From Rhodocyclus tenuis (GTDB lineage Bacteria; Pseudomonadota; Gammaproteobacteria; Burkholderiales; Rhodocyclaceae): a DNA stretch of 64,000 nt. The notes under the pieces are model-generated. The model was given only the letters and a program-made list of their open reading frames with translations. It ran no database searches and was not told the DNA's origin. Where the stretch lies: positions 62,001 to 126,000 of the forward strand of contig NZ_JACIGE010000005.1 of the NCBI RefSeq assembly GCF_014197755.1, written 5' to 3'. Positions 56,198 to 64,000 of this stretch are shown in pieces. A program made the position numbers and the translations under genes. Within the stretch, counting starts at the first letter, position 1. Each line of letters opens with the position of its first letter.

Positions 56198-56205
56198 GAA
56201 CAGCC

Positions 56206-57314
56206 ATGCGTACCCCGCTTTCCGTCCGCTTCCTCTCGGCGCTCGACACCAAAGGCTGGCTGGTGCTCGGCGTCTTCCTGACGCTCACGCTGCTCGTCGT
56301 GCCGCTGCTCAACCTCGCCGTTCCCGAAGACTCGGCCTTCCACGTCTCGGCCTACTTCATCACGCTGATCGGCAAGATCATGTGCTACGCGCTGGTGGCG
56401 GTGGCGATGGATCTGATCTGGGGCTTCGGCGGCATCCTCTCGCTCGGCCACGGGCTGTTCTTCGCGCTCGGCGGCTACGCCTTCGGCATGTACCTGATGC
56501 GCCAGATCGGCCGCGATGGCAGCTACGGCGCCGATCTGCCCGACTTCATGATCTTCCTCGACTGGAAGGAGCTGCCCTGGTTCTGGTTCGGCAGCGACAG
56601 CTTCGGCTGGGCCATGCTGCTGGTTGTGCTGGTGCCGGCGCTGGTGGCTTTCGTCTTCGGCTACTTCGCCTTCCGCTCGCGCATCAAGGGCGTCTATTTC
56701 TCGATCATCACGCAGGCGCTCACTTACGCGGCGATGCTGCTCTTCTTCCGCAACGAAACGGGCTTTGGCGGCAACAACGGCTTCACCGACTTCAAGCGCA
56801 TCCTCGGCTATTCGATCACCGCGCCGGAAACGCGGCTGGTGCTCTTCGGCCTCACTGCGCTGGCGCTGGCGGCGACGCTGGTGTTCGCCGCCTGGCTGGT
56901 CAAGTCGAAGTTCGGCCGCGTGCTGACGGCGATCCGCGACGCCGAATCGCGCGTCATGTTCATCGGCTACAACCCGCTCTGGTACAAGCTGACCATCTGG
57001 GTGATCTCGGCCGTGCTCTGCGGCATCGCCGGCGCGCTCTACGTGCCGCAGGTCGGCATCATCAACCCGGGCGAAATGTCGACGGCCAACTCGATCGAGA
57101 TCGCCATCTGGGTCGCGGTCGGCGGCCGCGGCACGCTGATCGGCCCGGTGATTGGTGCCTTCGTCGTCAATCTGGCGAAGAGCTGGTTTACCGTCAGCTT
57201 CCCCGAATACTGGCTGTTCTTCTTGGGCTTGCTGTTCATCATCGTCACGCTGTTCCTGCCGCAGGGGCTGGTCGGACTGTGGAAGAAATTTGCCGCACGC
57301 AAAGGAGTCGCCGC

Positions 57315-57318
<4 letters not shown>
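56206..57318 (+). CDS. urtC: Urea ABC transporter permease UrtC
   Basis: UrtC is the second channel subunit of the importer. The 370-residue LivM-type permease has about ten membrane helices and the motifs MDLIWGFGGILSLGHGLFFALGGYAFGMY, GVYFSIITQALTYAAML, FRNETGFGGNNGFTDF and IWVAVGGRGTLIGPVIGAF. It begins eight bases after urtB and its stop overlaps the urtD start by four bases (ATGA). Confidence 0.97.
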
Positions 57319-58157
<839 letters not shown>

Positions 58158-58202
58158 CAGCGCAGGCCCCGCAGAAACCCAGCCGACATCCAGGAAAACA
58201 GC

Positions 58203-58895
58203 ATGCTCAGCGTCGATAACCTCCATCAGGCCTATGGCGGCAGCCACATCCTGCGCGGCCTCTCCTTCGAAGTCGAAACTGGCAAGGTCACCACGCTGCT
58301 CGGGCGCAACGGCGTCGGCAAGACGACGCTGCTCAAATCGCTGATGGGGCTGGTCAAGACGAAATCGGGCAGCATCACGCTCAATGGCCAGGACATCACG
58401 CACGCGCCGCCGCACCTGCGCGTCGCCGCCGGCATCGGCTACGTGCCGCAAGGGCGCGAAATCTTTCCACGCCTGACCGTCGAGGAAAACCTGCTCATGG
58501 GGCTGGCGACCAAGCCGGGCAAGACGCCGATTCCGCCGCGCATCTTCGAGATGTTCCCGGTGCTGAAGCAGATGCTGCACCGGCGCGGCGGCGACCTTTC
58601 CGGCGGCCAGCAGCAACAGCTCGCCATCGGCCGCGCGCTGGCGATGGGGCCGAAACTGCTGATCCTCGACGAGCCGACCGAAGGCATCCAGCCGTCGATC
58701 ATCAAGGACATCGAACGCGCCATCCGCATGCTGGCGCAGACCGGCGAAATGGCGATCCTGCTCGTCGAGCAGTACTACGACTTCGCCGAATCGCTCGCCG
58801 ACCAGTACCTGCTCATGGAGCGCGGCGAATTCATCATGCGCGGCAAGGGCGCAAACATGCCGCAGGATGGCGTCAAGGCGGCGCTGGCGGTGTAA
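58203..58895 (+). CDS. urtE: Urea ABC transporter ATP-binding protein UrtE
   Basis: The 230-residue LivF-type ATPase has Walker A LLGRNGVGKTTLLKSL, the YVPQGREIFPRLTVEENL segment, the signature LSGGQQQQLAIGRALA and Walker B LILDEPTEGIQPSI. It starts 45 bases after urtD and ends the urtBCDE operon. No clear terminator follows; an inverted repeat lies at 58998-59028. Confidence 0.97.
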   Translation: MLSVDNLHQAYGGSHILRGLSFEVETGKVTTLLGRNGVGKTTLLKSLMGLVKTKSGSITLNGQDITHAPPHLRVAAGIGYVPQGREIFPRLTVEENLLMGLATKPGKTPIPPRIFEMFPVLKQMLHRRGGDLSGGQQQQLAIGRALAMGPKLLILDEPTEGIQPSIIKDIERAIRMLAQTGEMAILLVEQYYDFAESLADQYLLMERGEFIMRGKGANMPQDGVKAALAV

Positions 58896-58997
58896 GCGTC
58901 GCTGCGGCCGGGCCGCCGTTCCAGCCGCCTTGCTGGCAGATTCGCCAGCCGCGAGTCAGCCGCTTTCGGCCGCTTCCGGCCATCGTTCGGTCGAAAT

Positions 58998-59028
58998 ATT
59001 TCGTCATTTCTCCGGTAAGTGACGAAAT
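58998..59028. repeat. 9+9 bp inverted repeat between urtE and the ferric-reductase-like gene
   Basis: ATTTCGTCA (58998-59006) and TGACGAAAT (59020-59028) flank a 13-base spacer. It could be the operator of a regulator of the gene starting at 59150, or a stem-loop after urtE followed by CTTTTG. The A+T-rich arms stand out from the surrounding sequence. Confidence 0.5.
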
Positions 59029-59149
59029 CTTTTGCAATGGGCGCGCGCGGAAAATGACATTGCTGTTCAGGAAACAGCGGATGCCGATCAGTGCCCACGC
59101 TGCAGGGGCGAACAAAACTCCGCCTGCATTGCAAATCGACCGAACGATC

Positions 59150-60481
59150 ATGAACACGATTCAACGCAACTTCCTCGGCCTGCTGCTGGGCCTGAGCGCG
59201 CTGTGGGCCATCGCTGCGGCGGGCGATCTGGCGCGCGCGGCCAACTTCTTCGCCTGGCGCAACCTTCTCGTTCAATACTCGGGCGTGCTCGGCATGGGCA
59301 TGATGAGCGTGGCGATGATCCTTGCCATCCGCCCGGCGTGGGTCGAAAGCCATCTCGGCGGTCTCGACAAGATGTACCGGCTGCACAAGTGGCTGGGCAT
59401 CGCCGGCCTGACGCTGGCCGTCTGCCACTGGCTATCGGCCAAAGGACCGAAGTGGCTGGTTGGCTGGGGCTGGCTCGAGCGCCCGGTGCGCGGCCGGCCG
59501 CCCGAACAGAGCGTCGAACTCTTCCGCTTCTTCCAGAGCCAGCGCGGGCTGGCCGAACAGATCGGCGAATGGGCGTTCTACGTGGCGGTTGTGCTCATCG
59601 CCATCGCGCTGATCAAGCGCTTTCCCTATCGCGGGTTTTTCCAGACGCACCGCTGGCTGGCGGCGATCTATCTGCTGCTGGCGGCGCATGCGCTGATGCT
59701 GCTGAACTTTGCCTACTGGGCGTCGCCGCTTGGCATCGTCAGCGGGCTGATGCTCGGCGCCGGCTGCGTCGGTGCGGTGTTCAGCCTGTCGCGGCAGATC
59801 GGCACCGGACGCAAGGTGGCGGGAACGGTCGACAAGGTCGAGCAGCTTGCCGGCGTTGGCGTCACGGCCATCGACATCAAGCTCGACGAGCCGTGGGCGG
59901 GGCACCAGGCCGGGCAGTTTGCTTTTCTCAGCATGCACGCTGACGAGGGCGCGCATCCCTTCACCATCGCCTCGGCCTGGCAGGGCGACGGCCGGCTGCG
60001 CTTTCTCGTCAAGGCGCTCGGCGACTACACGCGCACGCTGGCGGCGCGCCTGCAGCCGGGCGACGCGGTCAGCGTCGAAGGGCCTTACGGACGTTTCAAT
60101 TTCGCCGGCACGGCGCAGCGGCAGATCTGGATCGGCGGCGGCATCGGCATCGCGCCCTTCGTCGCGCGCATGCAGGCGCTGGCCAAGGAGCCCGATGGCC
60201 GTGACGTCGATCTCTTCCACTGCACCAGCGAAGTTGATGAACTGGCGCTGCAGCGGCTGGCAGCCGACGCGGCGGCTGCCGGTGTGCGCCTGCACGTGCT
60301 GATCGATGCGCGCGACGGTCGTCTCAGTGGCGAGCGCCTGCGCGCGGAAGTCCCCGACTGGCAGGCGGCCGATGTCTGGTTCTGCGGACCGGCGCCCTTT
60401 GGCGACGCCATGTGCCGCGATCTGCTGGCGCATGGCTTGCCGGCCGGGCGCTTTCATCAGGAGCTGTTCGCCATGCGCTGA
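59150..60481 (+). CDS. Ferric-reductase-like membrane protein with FAD/NAD(P)H-binding domain
   Basis: The 443-residue product has about six membrane helices in its first half with histidines suited to b-haem binding (LHKWLGIAGLTLAVCHWLS, FQTHRWLAAIYLLLAAHALM). A cytoplasmic ferredoxin-reductase-type half follows: HPFTIAS for FAD, GPYGRF, GGGIGIAPFVARM for NAD(P)H and VWFCGPAPFGDAMC near the end. It is likely to move electrons from NAD(P)H through FAD and haem to an acceptor such as ferric iron on the outer side. ATG 59150 is chosen from family length; the upstream frame is not conserved. Confidence 0.92.
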   Translation: MNTIQRNFLGLLLGLSALWAIAAAGDLARAANFFAWRNLLVQYSGVLGMGMMSVAMILAIRPAWVESHLGGLDKMYRLHKWLGIAGLTLAVCHWLSAKGPKWLVGWGWLERPVRGRPPEQSVELFRFFQSQRGLAEQIGEWAFYVAVVLIAIALIKRFPYRGFFQTHRWLAAIYLLLAAHALMLLNFAYWASPLGIVSGLMLGAGCVGAVFSLSRQIGTGRKVAGTVDKVEQLAGVGVTAIDIKLDEPWAGHQAGQFAFLSMHADEGAHPFTIASAWQGDGRLRFLVKALGDYTRTLAARLQPGDAVSVEGPYGRFNFAGTAQRQIWIGGGIGIAPFVARMQALAKEPDGRDVDLFHCTSEVDELALQRLAADAAAAGVRLHVLIDARDGRLSGERLRAEVPDWQAADVWFCGPAPFGDAMCRDLLAHGLPAGRFHQELFAMR

Positions 60482-60506
60482 GGGCGGCGGCGCCCGCCGC
60501 GCGCGT

Positions 60507-62015
60507 TCAGATATTGAAGCGCGCCAGCGAACGGTCCAGCGTTCGTGCTTCTTCCTCGAGGCGGCGCGCTTCTTCGGCAATGTCGGCAATCGCCGCACTC
60601 GCGTTGCTGGCCATCTGCGCGATGCTCTCGACCGTTTGCGCGATTTCATGCGTCGCCGCGCTTTGCTCGTGCAGTGAGGACGAAATGTCGCCGATGACTT
60701 CGCCGACCTTGACCGATTTGCCGGCGATCTCGTCGATGCTGCCGCCGGCATTGGCGGCGAGCGAAACGCCGGATTGAACGCGCTGCACCGCGTCGCCAAT
60801 CGACACCAGCACCGACTCCTTGGCGCCGTGCATCTCGCCCATCATCTGTGCGATCTGGTCGGTGGCCGTCGTCGTATGTTCGGCGAGTTTGCGTACCTCG
60901 TCGGCGACCACCGCAAAGCCGCGGCCGAGTTCGCCGGCGCGGGCGGCTTCGATCGCCGCGTTGAGCGCCAGCAGGTTGGTCTGGTCGGCGATGCCCTTGA
61001 TGATCTGCACCACCTGACCGGCTTCCTCGGCCTTGCGGCCGAGCGATTCGACCAGCGACGACGCCTGCTCGATGACGACGGCGATGCCGCTCATTTCCTG
61101 TTCGACCGTTTTCACCAGACGGCTGCCATCTTCTGCCGCTGCGCAGGAATCGTCGGAGAGCGCGCGCGCGTCCTGCGCGTTGTGCGTGATTTCGCTGATG
61201 GCGACGGTCATTTCTTCGGCGGCGGCGGCCATGCTGCTGGTCGATTCGCTCTGCTTGCCGGCGTCGTGCGCCATCGAGCTGGCCGAAGTGCTCAAACGGC
61301 CCGCCAGTTCGCGCAGGCTGTCGCCGGTCTTGCGCGCGAGTCCGAGGGTATGGCGCAGATCGTTCTGCATTCCCGCCACCGCGACCAGCAGCGGGCGTTT
61401 CTTCAGTTGTTCGTCAGCGAAGGGAAAGTCGAGGTGGCCGCCGGAAACGTGCGCCGCGAAAGCGGCGACGGTGACGCCGTCTTCCACCAGTCCTTTTAGC
61501 AGCAGGGCCATGTAGCAAAGCAGCGCGGTCTCGACGACGACGTAAAGCGCATGCACCAGCACGCGATAGATGCCGTCGACTTCCGGAAACAGATAAACGG
61601 CTGCGCCGCCGTATTGCAGCCAGGCGAAAGCGACGTGATGCACGGCGATCAGCGCGGCAGAGGCCACCAGCGGGCGCCAATCGCAGTAGAGCAGCAGGAA
61701 GGCGAGCAGCACGAAGATGCCAAAGTGTGCTTCGATCGCGCCGTGCGTCTGCTGGATGAGCAGGGCCGAGAAAATCATGAACGCACAGCCGACCGCGATG
61801 CGCGTCACCAGCGCGCCGCTGGCCGTTCGGCTGAGCAGCAGCGGCACGAGGAAGGCAGGCAGGCCGATCGAGATTGCCGCCAGCCAGGTATCGGTAAATC
61901 CCGCAGCAATCAGGCAGACGAGCAGATGAAAAGCCAGCGCACCGACGAGGAGCCGGTCGGCGCTGGCCCGGAATGCCGTCAAGCCGTTGCTCAGGGGAGT
62001 AGCGCCAGAAGCCAT
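60507..62015 (-). CDS. Methyl-accepting chemotaxis protein with multi-helix membrane sensor
   Basis: The 502-residue product begins MASGATPLSNGLTAFRASAD and has an N-terminal membrane domain of about six helices (residues about 20-200; HLLVCLIAAGFTDTWLAAIS, FGIFVLLAFLLLYCDWRPLVASAAL) with no large periplasmic loop. A long coiled coil and the MCP hairpin follow ([40 protein letters not shown]). Such sensors may read a membrane or energy signal. ATG 62015 has AAAGG upstream. It is convergent with the ferric-reductase-like gene. Confidence 0.92.
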   Translation of the reverse strand: MASGATPLSNGLTAFRASADRLLVGALAFHLLVCLIAAGFTDTWLAAISIGLPAFLVPLLLSRTASGALVTRIAVGCAFMIFSALLIQQTHGAIEAHFGIFVLLAFLLLYCDWRPLVASAALIAVHHVAFAWLQYGGAAVYLFPEVDGIYRVLVHALYVVVETALLCYMALLLKGLVEDGVTVAAFAAHVSGGHLDFPFADEQLKKRPLLVAVAGMQNDLRHTLGLARKTGDSLRELAGRLSTSASSMAHDAGKQSESTSSMAAAAEEMTVAISEITHNAQDARALSDDSCAAAEDGSRLVKTVEQEMSGIAVVIEQASSLVESLGRKAEEAGQVVQIIKGIADQTNLLALNAAIEAARAGELGRGFAVVADEVRKLAEHTTTATDQIAQMMGEMHGAKESVLVSIGDAVQRVQSGVSLAANAGGSIDEIAGKSVKVGEVIGDISSSLHEQSAATHEIAQTVESIAQMASNASAAIADIAEEARRLEEEARTLDRSLARFNI

Positions 62016-62188
62016 TGCGGACCTTTCTCTGTGGTGGTGGCAGGCGGGCTGGAGCACATGCCCAGCCCGTCGCGTATCGCCTGAACTTCCATTGACCACA
62101 GTTGCGCTGCCGACAGGCTCAGCCAGACGAAGAGCAGGCACCAGGGCGAGGCTTTCCTGAGCTGAGTCCGTAGTTTTGCTGTCGCCAT
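61991..62188 (-). CDS. Small hydrophobic open frame upstream of the chemoreceptor, doubtful
   Basis: A 65-residue open frame on the minus strand (MATAKLRTQLRKASPWCLLF) has a signal-like hydrophobic stretch (WCLLFVWLSLSAAQLWS) and a Cys-containing tail. GGGAAC lies about eight bases before the ATG. It overlaps the start of the chemoreceptor gene by 25 bases. The hydrophobic pattern resembles small secreted proteins, but no family is recognised and it may not be a gene. Confidence 0.3.
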   Translation of the reverse strand: MATAKLRTQLRKASPWCLLFVWLSLSAAQLWSMEVQAIRDGLGMCSSPPATTTEKGPQWLLALLP

Positions 62189-62321
62189 CAGCGCTGTTCC
62201 CATGCCGAAAATCCCGGTTCAATGTCCCGCATTGTTCGCTGCGCGAACGCCTTGGCGCCGCAGCGGTGCTACGACATATTTTTGTCAGGCAGGTTCTGGA
62301 ATATTTCTAAGATTTTTCTCT

Positions 62322-62948
62322 TCAGTCGATTTTCAGCCAGATTTCGTTGCGGCGCATGAACCACGGAACGAAGGGTGCGTTGTAGCGCGCGTAGATCGGG
62401 CTGCCGCTGCTGCGCAGGCCGGCGGCTTCGATCCCCTTGCGCAGGAGGTCGAGGTGTTCGTTGTAGTTGCTGTCGCTCCAGCGCCCCGAGTAGCGGATCA
62501 CGGCAAAGCGCTGGGCCGGCGTTCCCCTGAACTTGATGCGTGCGTCGAGCGGCTCGGGCAGGGTGTCGAGCGTGAACTCCGCCGGCATCTTGAACTGGAT
62601 GACGAAGCCACCTTCGCTTGCGGCCTGCGTTACCGGCGTCGTCATGGCAATGGTTTTCGGCTCGGCGCTCTGCGTCACCGGCGTGGTCATGGCGATCTGC
62701 CGCTCGCCCTTGTTCTTGCCGAAGATGTAGCCGGCGAGGATGCGAAAGCCCTGGTTGCCGGCCTCGTCGGCGTTGCCCGGAAGCGTGACTTCGGCAACCA
62801 GATACGGCGCGTAATCGCGCACCTCGAAGCTCTCGTACTGGCGGACGACGGTGTAGGTCTTTTCAGGTGGCTCTTCGGCGGCGGGCGCGGGCGTGGTGGC
62901 GGCGATCGCAAGGCCAAGCGTCGCGGCGATGGCAAGCACTAACTTCAT
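62322..62948 (-). CDS. Secreted SOUL haem-binding family protein
   Basis: The 208-residue product has a signal peptide (MKLVLAIAATLGLAIAATTPAPA) and the SOUL/HBP domain: YTVVRQYESFEVRDYAPYLVAEV, FRILAGYIFGKNKG, two copies of IAMTTPVTQ, FVIQFKMPAEFTLDTLPEPLD and the C-terminal YNAPFVPWFMRRNEIWLKI. SOUL proteins bind haem or tetrapyrroles; a role in haem handling or detoxification is possible in a bacteriochlorophyll producer. AAGGAA precedes ATG 62948. It is divergent from ureD (242-base gap). Confidence 0.93.
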   Translation of the reverse strand: MKLVLAIAATLGLAIAATTPAPAAEEPPEKTYTVVRQYESFEVRDYAPYLVAEVTLPGNADEAGNQGFRILAGYIFGKNKGERQIAMTTPVTQSAEPKTIAMTTPVTQAASEGGFVIQFKMPAEFTLDTLPEPLDARIKFRGTPAQRFAVIRYSGRWSDSNYNEHLDLLRKGIEAAGLRSSGSPIYARYNAPFVPWFMRRNEIWLKID

Positions 62949-63123
62949 GGGGAATTCCTTCGCGGGTGAGGTCGCTGCACGCAGACAACTGGCGCTCAGC
63001 GGGCCGGCAACAGCCAGCCAACTGGCAGGCAATAGCGGGGACAGTGCGGTGGGCAGCATCAGTGTGTGTTTCGACCGGCAATGGCGCCGCGCGTTGCATC
63101 GTTCTGCGCTCGCTGAGCAGCGA

Positions 63124-63184
63124 TGCGTATCCGCGATCTGCGTACTCTTGCGTATTTCAATCACGCACGCCTTCCACGGATAAT
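63124..63184 (+). promoter_or_regulatory. ureD upstream region with three TGCGTA boxes
   Basis: TGCGTA occurs at 63124, 63139 and 63149. The second and third form TGCG-N8-CGTATTT, one base different from the TACG-N8-CGTATTT dyad upstream of urtA. A GATAAT -10-like box lies at 63179-63184, 40 bases after the dyad start, against 38 for the proposed -10 in urtA. That box is only six bases from the ureD ATG, so a transcript from it would be nearly leaderless. Confidence 0.4.
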
Positions 63185-63190
63185 TGAGGG

Positions 63191-64000
63191 ATGAATGTGT
63201 CCGTCCCACCGCCGCAACCGATGCCCGCAACGCTCAACGCTTGCTGGCAAGCCGAACTGCAGCTCGGCTTCGCGCGCCGCGGCGGGCAGACGCTGCTGTG
63301 CGAGAACCGTCATCGCGGCCCGCTGCGCGTGCAGAAGCCGCTCTACCCCGAGGGCGAAGCGGTGTGTCAGGCGATCCTGCTGCATCCGCCTTCCGGCATC
63401 GCCGGTGGCGACGATCTGCGCATTGCCGCAACGCTGGAGGCCGGCGCGCACGCGCAGCTGACCACGCCGGGGGCTGGCAAGTGGTATCGCTCGGGTGGCG
63501 CCGTCGCTTCGCAGGGCATCGACTTCGCGCTCGGCGCCGGCGCCGTGCTCGAATGGCTGCCGCAGGAAACCATCGTTTTCGACGGCGCACGCGCACGCAT
63601 GCAGACGCAGGTGTCGCTCGCCGCCGACGCCGCCTTCATCGGCTGGGACATCCTCTGTCTTGGCCGTGCCGCCGCCGGCGAGCGCTTTGTGAGCGGCCAT
63701 TTCGATCTGCGCTATCGCATCGAGCGCGACGGCGCGCCGCTGTGGCTCGAGCGCGGCAGCTTTGCCGGCGACGACGCCATGCTCGCCAGCGCCGCCGGCT
63801 GGGCGGGGCGTTCGGTCAGCGGCGCGCTGCTGCTGGCTTTCCCCGGCCTGCCGCAACAAGCCGCCGAACTGCTCGCCGCCTGCCGCCAGAGCGCGCCGGT
63901 CGATGGCGCCGCGCACGCACTGACGGCGCCGCCGGGCCTGCTCATCGCGCGCTACCTCGGCGACAGCAGCGAAGCCGCGCGCCACTGGTTCGCCGCGCTG
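63191..64000 (+). CDS. ureD: Urease accessory protein UreD, 3' end cut by window
   Basis: UreD forms the UreDFG complex that loads nickel into apo-urease. The visible 270 residues start MNVSVPPPQPMPATLNACWQ and show the family order: LQLGFARRGGQTLLCENRHRGPLRVQKPLYPEGEAVCQAILLHPPSGIAGGDDL, LTTPGAGKWYRS, EWLPQETIVFDGARARMQTQVSL and LIARYLGDSSEAARHWFAAL. The last residues are near the normal C-terminus (about 280-290), so only a short part is missing. GAGGG lies directly before the ATG. ureABC are expected next, outside the window. Confidence 0.96.
   Translation, partial: MNVSVPPPQPMPATLNACWQAELQLGFARRGGQTLLCENRHRGPLRVQKPLYPEGEAVCQAILLHPPSGIAGGDDLRIAATLEAGAHAQLTTPGAGKWYRSGGAVASQGIDFALGAGAVLEWLPQETIVFDGARARMQTQVSLAADAAFIGWDILCLGRAAAGERFVSGHFDLRYRIERDGAPLWLERGSFAGDDAMLASAAGWAGRSVSGALLLAFPGLPQQAAELLAACRQSAPVDGAAHALTAPPGLLIARYLGDSSEAARHWFAAL

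Overview
The window is G+C-rich chromosomal DNA from a betaproteobacterium, most likely a phototrophic member of the Rhodocyclales such as Rhodocyclus. The evidence is a pair of bacteriochlorophyll light-harvesting genes (pucBA), a PEP-CTERM protein, and betaproteobacterial housekeeping blocks: rpsU-yqeY-dnaG-rpoD, leuS-lptE-holA and urtABCDE/urease. The genus is an inference from gene content and was not checked by a database search. I see no rRNA, tRNA, CRISPR array, insertion sequence or prophage.

Left part (1-31.6 kb), mostly housekeeping: the macromolecular-synthesis operon (rpsU, yqeY, dnaG, rpoD; minus strand, rpoD cut by the window edge) is divergent from tsaD. It is followed by plsY, folB, ybaK, ogt-xerD, a secreted chalcone-isomerase-like protein, proA, a small Cys-rich protein, leuS-lptE-holA, a FecR-SPOR protein, uvrD, a quinone reductase, a membrane-anchored TAXI protein overlapping a ParA-like ATPase, a PEP-CTERM protein, dnaE, a small lipoprotein, a WbuC-type cupin and a PAS-PAS-GGDEF-EAL protein.

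Right part (31.6-64 kb), nitrogen and ureide metabolism with inserted genes: a peroxiredoxin is divergent from a very large sensor (NCS1 purine/cytosine-type permease, an eight-Cys linker, histidine kinase, receiver) that overlaps a LuxR-type response regulator. Next come pucBA, a GST, a MarR regulator with a small membrane protein, an AlkD-like glycosylase and urtA (urea-binding protein). Between urtA and the rest of the urea transporter (urtBCDE, 54.6-58.9 kb) lie a HigBA-like toxin-antitoxin pair, katG, a seven-gene GntR / amino-acid-type ABC transporter / allantoicase / ureidoglycolate lyase operon, an acetoacetate-decarboxylase-like gene with an AraC regulator, and a chemoreceptor. After urtE come a ferric-reductase-like flavoprotein, a second chemoreceptor, a SOUL haem-binding protein, and ureD, which is cut by the window end and presumably starts the urease operon.

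How the genes could work together: allantoicase and ureidoglycolate lyase each release urea from ureides, UrtABCDE imports urea, and urease (starting with ureD) hydrolyses it. The permease-kinase and its LuxR-type regulator are candidates for sensing a purine, ureide or urea signal. urtA and urtB, 14 kb apart, share the same promoter architecture: an inverted repeat TACG-N8-CGTA followed, at an identical 37-base offset, by CCGTA(A/C)TCTGGC. A degenerate copy of the repeat (TGCG-N8-CGTA) precedes ureD. This candidate urea/ureide regulon is the most interesting feature of the window.
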